Assembly: GCA_052144935.1 (NCBI GenBank)
Contig: JBKQPR010000170.1
Location: 1 to 40,914 of the forward strand
DNA from: JOPF133 sp052144935
Lineage (GTDB): Bacteria > Acidobacteriota > Terriglobia > Bryobacterales > Bryobacteraceae
Direction: 5' to 3'
DNA length: 40,914 nucleotides
A program made the position numbers and the translations under genes. A model generated the notes under the pieces. That model ran no database searches and was not told the origin of the DNA. It worked only from the letters and a program-made list of their open reading frames with translations. This document shows, piece after piece, positions 15,496 to 24,245 of this stretch (positions within the stretch are counted from its first letter, which is position 1; each line of letters starts with the position of its first letter).

Positions 15496-17748
15496 TCAGT
15501 ATAGCGGAGCCAGTTGCTCCCACCGGGCATTCCAGGACTTGGGAAAACCGCAAGTGTGCGCGATATGAGCTATCGCCAGCAGCAACCCTCCGTTACCCGG
15601 CAGGTAGAGCGGAAGATTGGCGCGCTGCCAGTTGTGGCCGTTGGGAAGCCAGGTGTTCTTGGGCGTTTCCATGAGCAGGATTTCGGCCGCGGTTTCGGGT
15701 TGGCCGAGGCTGGCGGCGGTCATGGCCACGGCCGGGTAGTCCCAGCCCCAGGTGTCGGGCCACTGCCATTCCCGGCGCACTTTTTCGAGGGTGCGGGCCA
15801 TGGTTTCGCGATCCACCTTCACGCCGGGCATTACTCCCAGCGCGTAGAGGAAGGAAGGATGGTCGCGGTTGCGCGCGGTGAACGTCTGCGGGCAATTCTC
15901 ATGCGCCAGGTAGACCCCGTCGTTCGATGGCAGGGCGGCCAGTTTGGTGCGCACGTCCTCCCATTTCGGCTCGCGCCGGAGGCCCAGGCGTTCGCGCCAG
16001 TGCTGCGCGGTTTCGAGCGCATCGGCCCAGTATTCCAGCTCGAAGGTGGGGTTCCAGGTCTCGCGCGGCGGATGGTTTTCCTGCGCTGGAATCACCGGCG
16101 GGCCCAGGACGTAGCGATTGCCGGCGGAGTCCCAGTGGGCGTAGGAGGCCATGAACTCGGCCGATTCGAAGACCACGTCGCGGTGGCGATCGAGAGTGGC
16201 GGCTGCGGGGTTGGGCGCGGCCGCGGGGTTGGGCGCGGCCGCGGGGTTCGGCGCGGCGGCGGGTTGGGGCGCGGCGGCGGGGTCGGGTGCGGCCGCAGGG
16301 TGGGGCGCGGCGCCGGGTTGAGGTGCGGAGGCTGGGCGAGGCGCGACAGCGGGGCTGGGCGCGGTGCCGGGTTGGGGCGCGGCGGAGTCGAGTGCGGCGG
16401 GGTGAGGCCCGCCTTGGGGCGCAAACTGGGGTGCCGTGTGGGCCCGGTAACATAGCTCCGCCATGGTGATGACATGCGGCTGCTGCCAGATGAGCATGGG
16501 GCCGATGGGCGAGGGGCTGCCGCGGCCATCGGGCGCGGTCATCTTGGGCCAGCGCGCGCCGTTGTAGCCCTGGCTGCGAGCCTTTTCGCGCGCGGAGGGC
16601 AGGATGCGCGCGTACCAGGCGAGGCTGCGCTCCAGGAGGGGCGCGCGGCCCCACACGGCGAAGTGGGCGGCGTGCCAATAGTGCATCTCCAGGTGGAACT
16701 TGCCGTACCAGGAGTTGCAGGTGAGTCCGGTCTCCTGCGGAGGCAGCGACCCGGCGCACTGGATGGCGGTGAGATATTGCGACAGGACTACGCGGCGCTC
16801 CAGCTCGCGCGCGCTGCCCAAGTCCACCGCGCCGCCGGTGGTCCAAAACGTTTCCCAGTGTTTTTGGGTGGCTGCCAGGGTTCGCCGGGCGGTGGGAAGC
16901 GCCAGACCGGGCGGGCCGAACGCGCACACGAACTCCAGGGTTTCGCCGGCTGGCGTAAGCAGGAAGCGGTGCTCGGCCTCGCGGGCGATGGTGGCGGCGC
17001 TCCCCCAGCCGATGGCCACGTTGTAAGCATCGTCATCCAGCTTGCGGGCCAGTTCCAGGCGGTACGGCGAAGGCCTGATCTCGGTGGTTTTATGCTTCTC
17101 GGGGTGATTCCAGTCAGCGCCGCTCATGCCGCTCGATCCGTACGGAAATTCGAAGCGCACGGGCACGCGGCCACGCACGGTAACGGCGAGCAGATTCAGC
17201 TCGGGATGGCAACAGGTCTCGACCACCACTGGCTGGCCCTGCCATTGGAATTCGCTGTGCAGGACGCCGCTCCATAGGTCGAGGGTTTGGCCGGCGAGCG
17301 AGACTTCCTCCTGGCGGTCGATGGCGAAGCCGATGCGGCCCAGGTGCAGACGGTGGGGGTTCTCGCGCAGCCAGTCGAAGAGCGGCTTCTGGCCGGTGGA
17401 GTTGGTGGGGTAGCCTACCTTGCGACCGAAGGTGTCGAACGGCTCCAGGCGCAGATCGGCGGGTCCGGTGCCCAAAGGGTTGGGCGTTGTGTGCCAGCCC
17501 CACTGGGACATCGTGCAGAGAGGCATGGCCGTTTCATAGAGGTTGGGGAAGGTCTGCAGGCCGGTGGGATCGGCGGTGAAGGCGAATTCTCCGTTGCCAA
17601 CCGAGAGCGGCGAGCGCGGGTCGAAGGCGCGGACCGTGGGATTGTGGCGCGAGACCACCGCGCGGCGATCGATGGGCGGCTGTGGGGCCTGGGCGAAGAG
17701 CGTAGCGGGGGCGAGCTGCAGGAGGCGGCGGCGGGAGAAGTCGGACAT
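15496..17748 (-). CDS. Tat-exported (alpha/alpha)6 glycoside hydrolase, GH65/GH95-like, with Pro/Ala insertion
   Basis: A 750-residue protein. The N-terminus has a twin-arginine-like signal (SRRRLLQLAPATLFAQA). The N-terminal half reads as a beta-sandwich (VGNGEFAFTADPTGLQTF, LDLWSGVLHSEFQW). The second half is an (alpha/alpha)6 barrel of the GH65/GH95 kind: TCNSWYGKFHLEMHYWHAAH, YNGARWPKMT, MLIWQQPHVITMAELCYR, then VIPAQENHPPRETWNPTFEL and TWGWDYPAVAMTAASL. I cannot name the substrate. An unusual run of PNPAAA/PHPAAA-type repeats of roughly 70-80 residues (about 445-515) interrupts the barrel. The ATG at 17748, four bases after the DinB stop, starts the signal; the frame is open further upstream but that part has no signal character. 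Confidence 0.8.
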   Translation of the reverse strand: MSDFSRRRLLQLAPATLFAQAPQPPIDRRAVVSRHNPTVRAFDPRSPLSVGNGEFAFTADPTGLQTFPNLYETAMPLCTMSQWGWHTTPNPLGTGPADLRLEPFDTFGRKVGYPTNSTGQKPLFDWLRENPHRLHLGRIGFAIDRQEEVSLAGQTLDLWSGVLHSEFQWQGQPVVVETCCHPELNLLAVTVRGRVPVRFEFPYGSSGMSGADWNHPEKHKTTEIRPSPYRLELARKLDDDAYNVAIGWGSAATIAREAEHRFLLTPAGETLEFVCAFGPPGLALPTARRTLAATQKHWETFWTTGGAVDLGSARELERRVVLSQYLTAIQCAGSLPPQETGLTCNSWYGKFHLEMHYWHAAHFAVWGRAPLLERSLAWYARILPSAREKARSQGYNGARWPKMTAPDGRGSPSPIGPMLIWQQPHVITMAELCYRAHTAPQFAPQGGPHPAALDSAAPQPGTAPSPAVAPRPASAPQPGAAPHPAAAPDPAAAPQPAAAPNPAAAPNPAAAPNPAAATLDRHRDVVFESAEFMASYAHWDSAGNRYVLGPPVIPAQENHPPRETWNPTFELEYWADALETAQHWRERLGLRREPKWEDVRTKLAALPSNDGVYLAHENCPQTFTARNRDHPSFLYALGVMPGVKVDRETMARTLEKVRREWQWPDTWGWDYPAVAMTAASLGQPETAAEILLMETPKNTWLPNGHNWQRANLPLYLPGNGGLLLAIAHIAHTCGFPKSWNARWEQLAPLY
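16199..16398. repeat. In-frame 18-bp minisatellite inside the hydrolase gene
   Basis: Tandem units close to GCGGCCGCGGGGTTGGGC are perfect at the low-coordinate end and increasingly diverged toward 16398. Each unit encodes six residues (consensus PNPAAA on the minus strand), so length changes keep the frame. Confidence 0.85.
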
Positions 17749-17752
17749 GCGC

Positions 17753-18289
17753 TCAGCGAGACCCCGGACCGCTCCCTGACGGGGCGCCCTCTGGGCCCGG
17801 CTCTGATCCGGCCGGCTCGGTTCCGGGCGGCGCGGTGGCGAAGATTTGCTCCAGGTGATGCTCCATGTGCCGGACGTAGTCCTCCATGAGATCCGCCAGC
17901 GCCATCGGATCTTTTCCGCCAATGGAGCAGGTGTGCGAGAGCCGCTCCGCCGGAGTGTTGCGGACGATATGCAACAGATGGCGATTGAGCAGCAGCCAGA
18001 GATTCACCAGATCCGGCCAGGGTTCGGTGGCATAGGATTGCGCGGCCACCCAGGCTTCCTGCCGATAGTTGGGGAACTCCAGATGGGGCACGAACTGCGC
18101 GCGCACGAAGCGCTGATGGTTGTTGCCGGCGGAATCGATCAGGTGGCCGAGGATCTGCTTCTTGGACCAGCCGCCGGATGCGGGCAATCGCCCGGCATCG
18201 TCCCGGTCGATGTCGACCAGGCGCGGCGGCGCGGTCCCCAACACCTGTTCGAGGCGGCTGGCCGCTGGCGTCATTTCAGCAGCACTCAT
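17753..18289 (-). CDS. DinB-superfamily protein
   Basis: A 178-residue four-helix-bundle protein. The pattern is that of the DinB/YfiT superfamily: GGWSKKQILGHLIDSAGNNH with the first metal-ligand-type His, a middle YRQEAW...WPDLVNLWLLLNRHLLHIV, and the third His region LMEDYVRHMEHHLEQIF. Family members often bind a divalent metal and some are thiol transferases; the substrate is unknown. The C-terminal 25 residues are low-complexity (Gly/Ser/Pro/Glu). Its ATG overlaps the stop of the upstream propeller gene (ATGA, 18286-18289), which supports this start, and its stop lies four bases before the hydrolase gene. Confidence 0.88.
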   Translation of the reverse strand: MSAAEMTPAASRLEQVLGTAPPRLVDIDRDDAGRLPASGGWSKKQILGHLIDSAGNNHQRFVRAQFVPHLEFPNYRQEAWVAAQSYATEPWPDLVNLWLLLNRHLLHIVRNTPAERLSHTCSIGGKDPMALADLMEDYVRHMEHHLEQIFATAPPGTEPAGSEPGPEGAPSGSGPGSR

Positions 18290-20844
18290 TTCAGGAGCAC
18301 CTTGGCAACGCCCGAATTGTTGGCGCTGTCGGCCACGCGGATCACCAGCAGGTGCTCGCCCGGGGCTACGCCGGTGAGGTCCAGGACGAACTTTTCGCGC
18401 GGCGAATCGATCACTCCGTCGGCGGCTTCCACGGGCACCCAGTTGGCGGCGTCGAGCGAGTACTCGCAGTGGCGCAACGCGGAGGCGGCATCCACGGCTT
18501 CGAATTCCACGTGGGCGCTGCCGCCGGCGTAGCGCACGGTTCCGATAACGACCAGCGGCGGGGTGTTGTCGATGAGCACCGGCGCGCTGGTCAACTGGGC
18601 TTCGCGCGCGCTGGACGGCGGGTTGGACTCGCGATCGGACGCCACCACGCGGAAGAAATACTTGCCATCGGCCAGAATATCGGCATCGAAGGTGATGGAA
18701 TTTTCGTGCAGCCCGCTGCGCAGGGTCAGCCACTGGGTTTCGTCTTCGCTGCGGAAGTACACGTTGTAGATGAGCTTGTCGCCATCCGGATCCTCGGCCT
18801 GCCAGGAGATGGTGATCTGCTGCTGGGAAGCGCGCGGCAGGGTTTGCGTGGGAGTGCCGGCCGAAGAAGCCGAGGAGGAGGCCGAAGCGTCGCCGGTATC
18901 GGTGACGGTCACGGTGTAAGCGCCCGCGCTCGCGCCGGCCGCCGGCTTGGAGGGCGCCGCCACCGCGATCGCCTGGGTCACCACGTTGATGCTCTTCACC
19001 ACCGGCGGCGAATTCTGCGGCAGGTAGGCCAGCGTGACGCTGTTCACCACGGGGGTGGTTCCGGGCCCGGAGGGCACCCCAGACGGCCCCGCTCCTCCGG
19101 CCATCTCCACCTTCCACTGAATGTAGCGGGCGTTGGGGCTCGAAATGCGCGAACCCGCGGGAACGGTGAGCGGCTCCGACCAATCCGACCAGGTGCGGTC
19201 GGGCTTGGCGGAATTGCCCGAGCGGGTGTGGAACACCAGCGAGCACCCGGCCGGGACATCGCCGCGCCAGCTCAGATGGCCCCAACGCGAAGCCGTGCCG
19301 GAATCGTGCACCGGAGCTTCGTAGCCGCCGCTCGCGCCCGGGCCTTCGCCCAGACGGTAGATGCGGCCCATGTTGGCGGTGGCGGCCAGCACGGAATGCT
19401 CGGAGGGCAACAGACGGGTGGTTTCGCCCTGATTGGTCTCGGCCACCAGGGTGACGCGGCGGTCGGGCGTCAGGCCGTAGATGCGGCCGTTCTCGTCGGT
19501 GGAGAAGAGGAGCTGCTTTTCCAGCGCCAGCAGGTCGTAGACGTTCTCCTCCTTGGAACTCCACAGGGTTTCGACGGTATTATCCGGGTTGATGCGGTAG
19601 ACCGCCGATTTGTCGACTCCGCTCATGTCCACCACGGGAGTGAACTGCGTGCTGACTTGCGGCGCGGTGGGCGCGGCGATGGCCACCCCGCCCGTTTGCT
19701 TGGGGTCGGGAGGCTTGATCTCGCCGCCCGGCGCTGCCTGGGCTTCCACCGTGATGGTGGTGGTCACGCCGGTGGCGACGCCTCCGCCGTTCATGCTCTG
19801 GGCCGCTTGCGTCGCGCTTTGCACGCGTTTGGCGACGGAGCCGCCCAGCGCCGCTACATAGACGGTGCCATCGGTCATGGGGACGATGGAGCGGATCTCC
19901 GGCAGGCTGGCGTCATAGAGCACGAAGGCCTTGTCCTTGGCCGAGATGCGGTATAGGATGCCATTCGGCTCGGAGCCCGCCAGCAGGCGGCCCTGCGGAT
20001 CCACGGCCATCCCGGTGATGTGCGCCTGGCCGCTATCGTAATACAACTCGCCCTGGCCGGCCGAGGTGACGCGGTAGATCTTGCCCTGATCGCCAGTGCC
20101 CACAAACAGCGCGCCGTCCAGGCCTACGGCGAGCGACCAGATGTACTTGGCCTTGGGGGCGAAGTATTCGGTGGCCTGGCCGTTTTCGATGCGATACACC
20201 TTTCCATCGGGCGAGGTGCCGGCGTAGAGAACGCCGGCGCGGTCCACGGCGATGGCAAACACCTCGGGCTGTTCGGCGGAGTAGAGCAGCGAGCTCGAGC
20301 CCGAGGCGTCGATGCGGTAGACGCGGCCACGATGCCCGGTGGCGGCGTAGAGGACGCCTCCGGGACCCTGGGCGAGGCTCCAGATGACCGGCTGATCGGA
20401 GGTGAAGACGGTATCCACCTTGGGGGCCAGGGAAAGGCGGCCTTCCCGGCTGAGCGAGACCCCGTCGAAACGGCCGCGCAGGAAATCGGTGTAGGAGTCC
20501 ATTTCCCAGACCGCCGTGCCGCTGGACCAAAGCGCGGTTGCCAGGGCGGCGCCAAGAGCCGCGCAGGCGAGAAGTTGACAGGCGGGCCCAGGAGGCACCC
20601 CGCCTGTCCCACGAGACGGTTGACAGGCGGGTCCAGGGGGCATCCCGCCTGTCGCACGAACCGGTTGACAGGCGGGCCCAGGGGGCATCCCGCCTGTCCC
20701 ACGAGACGGTTGACAGGCGGGATCAGGGGGCATTTCGCCTGTCCCACGAGACGGTTGACAGGCGGGATCAGGGGGCATCCCGCCTGTCCCACGAACCGGT
20801 TGACAGGCGGAAGCGCCTGTCCTACCACTTATGCCGATTTTCAT
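18286..20844 (-). CDS. Exported multi-domain beta-propeller and fibronectin-like protein
   Basis: An 852-residue protein. After the start come five 15-residue repeats (ACQPSRGTGGMPPGP type, about 13-87), then a hydrophobic signal core (LLACAALGAALATALWS). A seven-bladed-like propeller follows with regular blades (VIWSLAQGPGGVLYAATGHR, GKVYRIENG, GALFVGTGDQGKIYRV), a linker, more blades, then two fibronectin/Ig-like regions (ISWQAEDPDGDKLIYNVYFR; TPPLVVIGTVRYAGGSAHVE) ending VIRVADSANNSGVAKVLLK. A structural or binding role outside the cytoplasm is likely; no catalytic motif is visible. Its ATG overlaps the stop of the S55 gene and its TGA overlaps the DinB start. In acidobacteria such proteins often follow an S55-domain gene, suggesting the two act together. 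Confidence 0.85.
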   Translation of the reverse strand: MKIGISGRTGASACQPVRGTGGMPPDPACQPSRGTGEMPPDPACQPSRGTGGMPPGPACQPVRATGGMPPGPACQPSRGTGGVPPGPACQLLACAALGAALATALWSSGTAVWEMDSYTDFLRGRFDGVSLSREGRLSLAPKVDTVFTSDQPVIWSLAQGPGGVLYAATGHRGRVYRIDASGSSSLLYSAEQPEVFAIAVDRAGVLYAGTSPDGKVYRIENGQATEYFAPKAKYIWSLAVGLDGALFVGTGDQGKIYRVTSAGQGELYYDSGQAHITGMAVDPQGRLLAGSEPNGILYRISAKDKAFVLYDASLPEIRSIVPMTDGTVYVAALGGSVAKRVQSATQAAQSMNGGGVATGVTTTITVEAQAAPGGEIKPPDPKQTGGVAIAAPTAPQVSTQFTPVVDMSGVDKSAVYRINPDNTVETLWSSKEENVYDLLALEKQLLFSTDENGRIYGLTPDRRVTLVAETNQGETTRLLPSEHSVLAATANMGRIYRLGEGPGASGGYEAPVHDSGTASRWGHLSWRGDVPAGCSLVFHTRSGNSAKPDRTWSDWSEPLTVPAGSRISSPNARYIQWKVEMAGGAGPSGVPSGPGTTPVVNSVTLAYLPQNSPPVVKSINVVTQAIAVAAPSKPAAGASAGAYTVTVTDTGDASASSSASSAGTPTQTLPRASQQQITISWQAEDPDGDKLIYNVYFRSEDETQWLTLRSGLHENSITFDADILADGKYFFRVVASDRESNPPSSAREAQLTSAPVLIDNTPPLVVIGTVRYAGGSAHVEFEAVDAASALRHCEYSLDAANWVPVEAADGVIDSPREKFVLDLTGVAPGEHLLVIRVADSANNSGVAKVLLK
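20575..20830. repeat. Five tandem 45-bp palindromic units plus a partial sixth, inside coding sequence
   Basis: Units start with TTGACAGGCGG at 20575, 20620, 20665, 20710 and 20755; a shortened sixth begins at 20800. Each holds an inverted repeat (GACAGGCGGG against CCCGCCTGTC) followed by CCACGAGACGG or CACGAACCGG. Forty-five is a multiple of three, so the array is translated as five 15-residue repeats between the start codon and signal core of the gene at 18286-20844. Confidence 0.9.
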
Positions 20845-22613
20845 TCCTTCACTTCCACCTGGATGGTTTTGACGCCGGAGATGACCACGTCGCCGCCATC
20901 GATCTCCATTTCGCCGATCTTGGAATTGCGCGTCTGGGTGATGCCCGCGATGCTGGATTGCGAACCCGCCAGGATGAGCGCCACGGAGGCCGGCGGATCG
21001 GGCATTTCCGCGCCTTCCAGTTGGAAGGACGGGTCGGCGCGCCATACACGCACGTAAGCCTTGTTGTTGGGGTGCAGGTTGTTGACCGTGGTGATGAGCT
21101 GGGCCGGGGTGTGGGGGCTGGAGGTGAGCACCGCGCGGAAATCCGTGAGGTTGGTGGTGTTGGCGTCGGCGGCAGTGAAGTAGAGCGGGCCCGGCTCGGC
21201 GCCGATGGGCACCTGGTACTCGAGCCTGCGGGTGGTCTCCACGCCGTTGGCGCCCACCAGCAGGACCTGGAGCTGCAGCTTTTCGCCGGGGCGCACCTCG
21301 CGCCGCGAGAGCGAAAGGCCGTCGATCTCCAGTTGCTTCTTCTCATCGAAGGCTTCGATGCGCAGATCCACCTTTTTCAAGCGCAGGGTGTCGAAACCGC
21401 TTTGCATGATGTATGCCAGGGGGACGGCGGCGGCCAGCGATACCTGCAAGGCGGAGCCGTTATCGGCGCTGAAAATGTTGTCGAGCCGGATGGGAGCGGG
21501 GGCGTTCTGGAACTCCACCTGGCCGGTGACCCGCAGGCTGGAAGCGCCCAAGGTGCGCTCGGTGGCATCGATGGCGGAATAGACCGCCATCTGCAGCAGG
21601 AGCGGCGAAAGCAGAGGATCGTTGACCATCTGGGCCTGGTAGGTTTCGACCGCGCGGCCGCCCCGCCAGACGCTCATCGAGACCGGCGCCATGGGGGCGC
21701 GCTTGCCCAGCTCTCCGGCCACGGCGGTGTTGCGGTCCTCGTTGATGGTGCCCATCCACTCCTTGGCGGCGGAGAGCTTGAAGGAGGTGTTGAGGTTGGG
21801 CAGCAGCGCGATCACCTCGGAGCGGGCGAAGGGCATGGCCGTGGCGCCGACGTCCAGGAAGCGATGTCCGAAGGCGTAGATGCGGCTGCCGTCGATGTAG
21901 GTGACGGTGCCATCGGCGCCCATGCTGAGATCGCCGGCCATGAGTTGCAGGCTGATCATGGAGCCGGGCTTGAGGTCCGCCGGATTGCCCATGGCCGGCT
22001 CCAGTTTGGCGCCCGCGGTGATGCCCTGGCGCGGTTCCAGGCCGAGGGCGCGCAGTTGCGGCGCGAAGGCCTCCAGAGTGGACTCGCTGAAGCCGCCGAA
22101 GGAAATGGGCGTAGCGATATCCACCATGCGGGCTTCGCCGCTCCACAGAGAGGCGGGGCGCGGTAGCGGGCGGGTGAGGTCGCGATCGGCCAGCGCGATG
22201 GCCGGGTGGCGGGATGGGGCGGAGGCCACCGGGGCACCGGGGCCCGGCGAGCGGACCATGTCTTCGATAGGGCGTATGCCGGCGATGGGATCCTTGGCGA
22301 AGGGGAAGGCCATGGCCACGGCGCCCACCAGTTTGCCATCGATATAAACGGGGCTGCCGCTCATGCCCTGCATGACACCGGTATGCTCCAGCGGGCCGCC
22401 GGAGAGGCGCGCCAGGATGAGCGATTCCTTGGGCCCGATGTTATCGAGCACGCCGAGGATTTCGACCTGAAACTCTTCGATGCGGTTGCCGGTGAAGACC
22501 GTGCGGCCGACGCCGTGCATTCCGGGGCGGATGTCTTTCAAGCGGAAAAAGCCGGTTTGCGCCGAGAGAACAGCGGCCAGCGCGAAAGCCGCCGGAACAG
22601 CGAAGCGGTGCAC
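20841..22613 (-). CDS. SpoIVB-type S55 peptidase domain protein, exported
   Basis: A 590-residue protein from the GTG at 22613, where a signal peptide begins (VHRFAVPAAFALAAVLSAQ). The S55 domain follows: FRLKDIRPGMHGVGRTVFTG with a candidate catalytic His, VEILGVLDNIGPKESLILAR, and the serine motif GVMQGMSGSPVYIDGKLVGA. Known S55 members are serine peptidases such as SpoIVB of sporulating Firmicutes. In this non-sporulating lineage the role is unknown; a secreted or periplasmic processing enzyme is plausible. The C-terminal 300 residues are beta-rich and unassigned. It is first of five packed genes. The longer open frame to 22832 runs through a repeat and is not protein-like. Confidence 0.85.
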   Translation of the reverse strand: MHRFAVPAAFALAAVLSAQTGFFRLKDIRPGMHGVGRTVFTGNRIEEFQVEILGVLDNIGPKESLILARLSGGPLEHTGVMQGMSGSPVYIDGKLVGAVAMAFPFAKDPIAGIRPIEDMVRSPGPGAPVASAPSRHPAIALADRDLTRPLPRPASLWSGEARMVDIATPISFGGFSESTLEAFAPQLRALGLEPRQGITAGAKLEPAMGNPADLKPGSMISLQLMAGDLSMGADGTVTYIDGSRIYAFGHRFLDVGATAMPFARSEVIALLPNLNTSFKLSAAKEWMGTINEDRNTAVAGELGKRAPMAPVSMSVWRGGRAVETYQAQMVNDPLLSPLLLQMAVYSAIDATERTLGASSLRVTGQVEFQNAPAPIRLDNIFSADNGSALQVSLAAAVPLAYIMQSGFDTLRLKKVDLRIEAFDEKKQLEIDGLSLSRREVRPGEKLQLQVLLVGANGVETTRRLEYQVPIGAEPGPLYFTAADANTTNLTDFRAVLTSSPHTPAQLITTVNNLHPNNKAYVRVWRADPSFQLEGAEMPDPPASVALILAGSQSSIAGITQTRNSKIGEMEIDGGDVVISGVKTIQVEVKE

Positions 22614-22616
22614 ACA

Positions 22617-23247
22617 CCTATTGTAGAACGGGGAGGGGAAAGGTATCTGGGAGGCGCGGGGAGGTGCGGAGGCGCGGCAGCGGCGATGGGCTGGCAGAGG
22701 GCCGGCGCGCGGCTTCGGGCCCGGAGGGTGCCCCGGCGGCGGGGCAGTACAGGAATTCGAACGCTTCAAAGCGCCGCGTGTAAAATTACGGAACGAAGCC
22801 ATTTTATTGTTAATCCGAATTACCTCAGTCATTTAAGGCATTCCCATTGTAGAGCGGGGAAGGAGGGGGTTTTGGGGAGGCGCGGCGCGGGAGGCGCGGA
22901 GGCGGCGACGGGCTGGCAGGGGATCGGCGCGGCTTCGGATGCGGCGGGGCAGTACGGGAGTCCGACCGCCTCAAAGCGCCGCGTGTGGAATTGCGGAACG
23001 AAGCCATTTTATAGTTAACCCGGTTCGTCTCAATCATTTAAAGCATGCCCATTGTGGAGCGAAGGAAGAAGGTTTTTGAGCCGTGGGGAGGCGCGGCAGC
23101 GGCGATGGGCTGGCAGGGGATCGGTGCGCGGCTTCGCATGCGGCGGGGCAGTACAGGAGTTCGAGCGCCTCAAAGCGCTGCGCGAGGAATTACGGAACGA
23201 AGCCATTCTAATGTTAACCCGAATCACCTTAATCATTTAAAGCCATG
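22617..23247. repeat. Three tandem ~200-226-bp repeats
   Basis: Units at 22617-22842, 22843-23047 and 23048-23247 each start with CC(T/C)ATTGT(A/G)GA and end in TTAA-C-CG...ATTTAA(A/G)GC. Shared blocks include GCGGGGCAGTAC, TCAAAGCG and GGAACGAAGCCATT. They are diverged from each other in the middle, with insertions in the first. A more distant copy of the last block lies at 31628-31686. Short open frames on the minus strand (MASFRNxxRxAL) follow from the repeat itself and I do not call them genes. Confidence 0.85.
22620..22625 (-). promoter_or_regulatory. -10-like TACAAT at the edge of the repeat, before the S55 gene
   Basis: On the minus strand TACAAT is followed by AGGTGT and the GTG start at 22613. 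The box is part of the repeat's conserved border; the two other units carry ACAAT at the same place. I see no clear -35. Confidence 0.4.
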
Positions 23248-23358
23248 CCCAAGTGAAACCATTTCGTCTTTGAAAAGCGCAAATCCCACCCCGGAACTCG
23301 CGCCGCAGCGGTGGCGCATTGGCGGGCCCAGGGGGTGCCCGGCGGCCCGGCGGGCTGG

Positions 23359-23444
23359 GACATGCGGCATTCCTCATCCGAGGTATAGCATGAGAGACAC
23401 GGCTGGCCGGCTGACGGCGGCGGTAAGTGGCGGGAGGGAAAGGG
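23359..23444 (+). repeat. Dispersed repeat, copy 1, with ATTCCTC-ATCC-GAGG palindrome
   Basis: The copy contains CATGCGGCATTCCTCATCCG, a near-palindrome around ATCC, then ATAGCATG, GCGGT and GTAAGTGGCGGGAGGGAAAG. A related copy in reverse orientation lies at 31468-31557. Confidence 0.7.
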
Positions 23445-23655
23445 ACTATTGGCATGGGAAGTTGGTTACCGACTGCGCCCGCCAGACCGCCGCCAACGTC
23501 CGCGCGATTCGGGGCGCATGCCGCGAGAGCGAGGGCCTGAACGACCATGTGATCTCCAGCCGCGATCCCTCGGCTGGCCGACCGGTGCGGCTCATCCGGG
23601 AAACCGGATTGCCGGATGAGTTAATCTGGAACTGCATAGCCTCGCGGGCGCCACG

Positions 23656-24245
23656 ATGCAGCCAGACAGCCAATCGGGAGATCCCGCAACCGGCCCACCG
23701 GAGTTCGACACGCCGGCCCTCGGGGGTTCCGGGCCGCGGCCAAGGAGTGGCTCAACGTTGCGGGCCTGTTCATTTGGGGAATCGGGATTGCCGCTTTCTT
23801 CGGTTTAGAACTGATGCGGCGGCGTTGGCCGGGTTCGTCGTGGGGCTGGCCCCTCGCGATAGTCGCCGTCGTATGGTTGATCTGCGAACTCTGGCGGCCG
23901 GCAGTCAAGCAGGCAGGCGGCGAAGTTCTGGCATGGATGGCTTTCGGTCTCTCCCTGGGAGCGCTTTACCTGGTTCGTAGTCACGATTGGGTCCCGCCAG
24001 TGGTCGGAGCGGCGTTTGGCGGGTACTTCTGGGCGCTCGGCAAGTCGAGGAAGCGCCCGATTCCGATTGCCGTCGCCGGGTGTTTTGCGGGCAGCGCCGC
24101 AACGCTGTTGGTCCGGTGGCCTAGCGAACAGCGTTCCCTGCCGGCGCTCATCTGCGCCGGAATTGCCGTCGCGTTGCAGGGTGGCTGGAAAACTATCTGC
24201 CGTGTCCGCGGGCAGCCAGCGGAAAAAACCCCGATCGCGCGCTAG
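23656..24245 (+). pseudogene. Small multi-span membrane protein gene with probable frameshift
   Basis: A frame starts with ATG at 23656 (MQPDSQSGDPATGPPEFDTP). At about 23718-23730 (CTCGGGGG) it loses coding character, while the next frame continues as GFRAAAKEWLNVAGLFIWGI and then runs to 24245 with three or four hydrophobic segments (WPLAIVAVVWLICELW; LAWMAFGLSLGALYLV; PPVVGAAFGGYFWALG). One extra base in the G-run would join the two parts into a protein of about 195 residues. Either the gene is broken, the sequence has an error, or translation begins later at the ATG at 23814, which cuts into the first hydrophobic segment and has no Shine-Dalgarno. Function unknown. Confidence 0.55.

Noticed and set aside
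20575..20830. CRISPR-like array
   Set aside because: The 45-bp units follow each other directly with no variable spacers, and they are translated in frame. The same holds for 11151-11307 and 22617-23247, and no cas genes are present.
22825..23236. Two small minus-strand genes with a shared MASFRN start
   Set aside because: They lie wholly in the tandem 200-bp repeat; their similarity follows from the DNA repeat and the rest of each product is Pro/Arg-rich filler.
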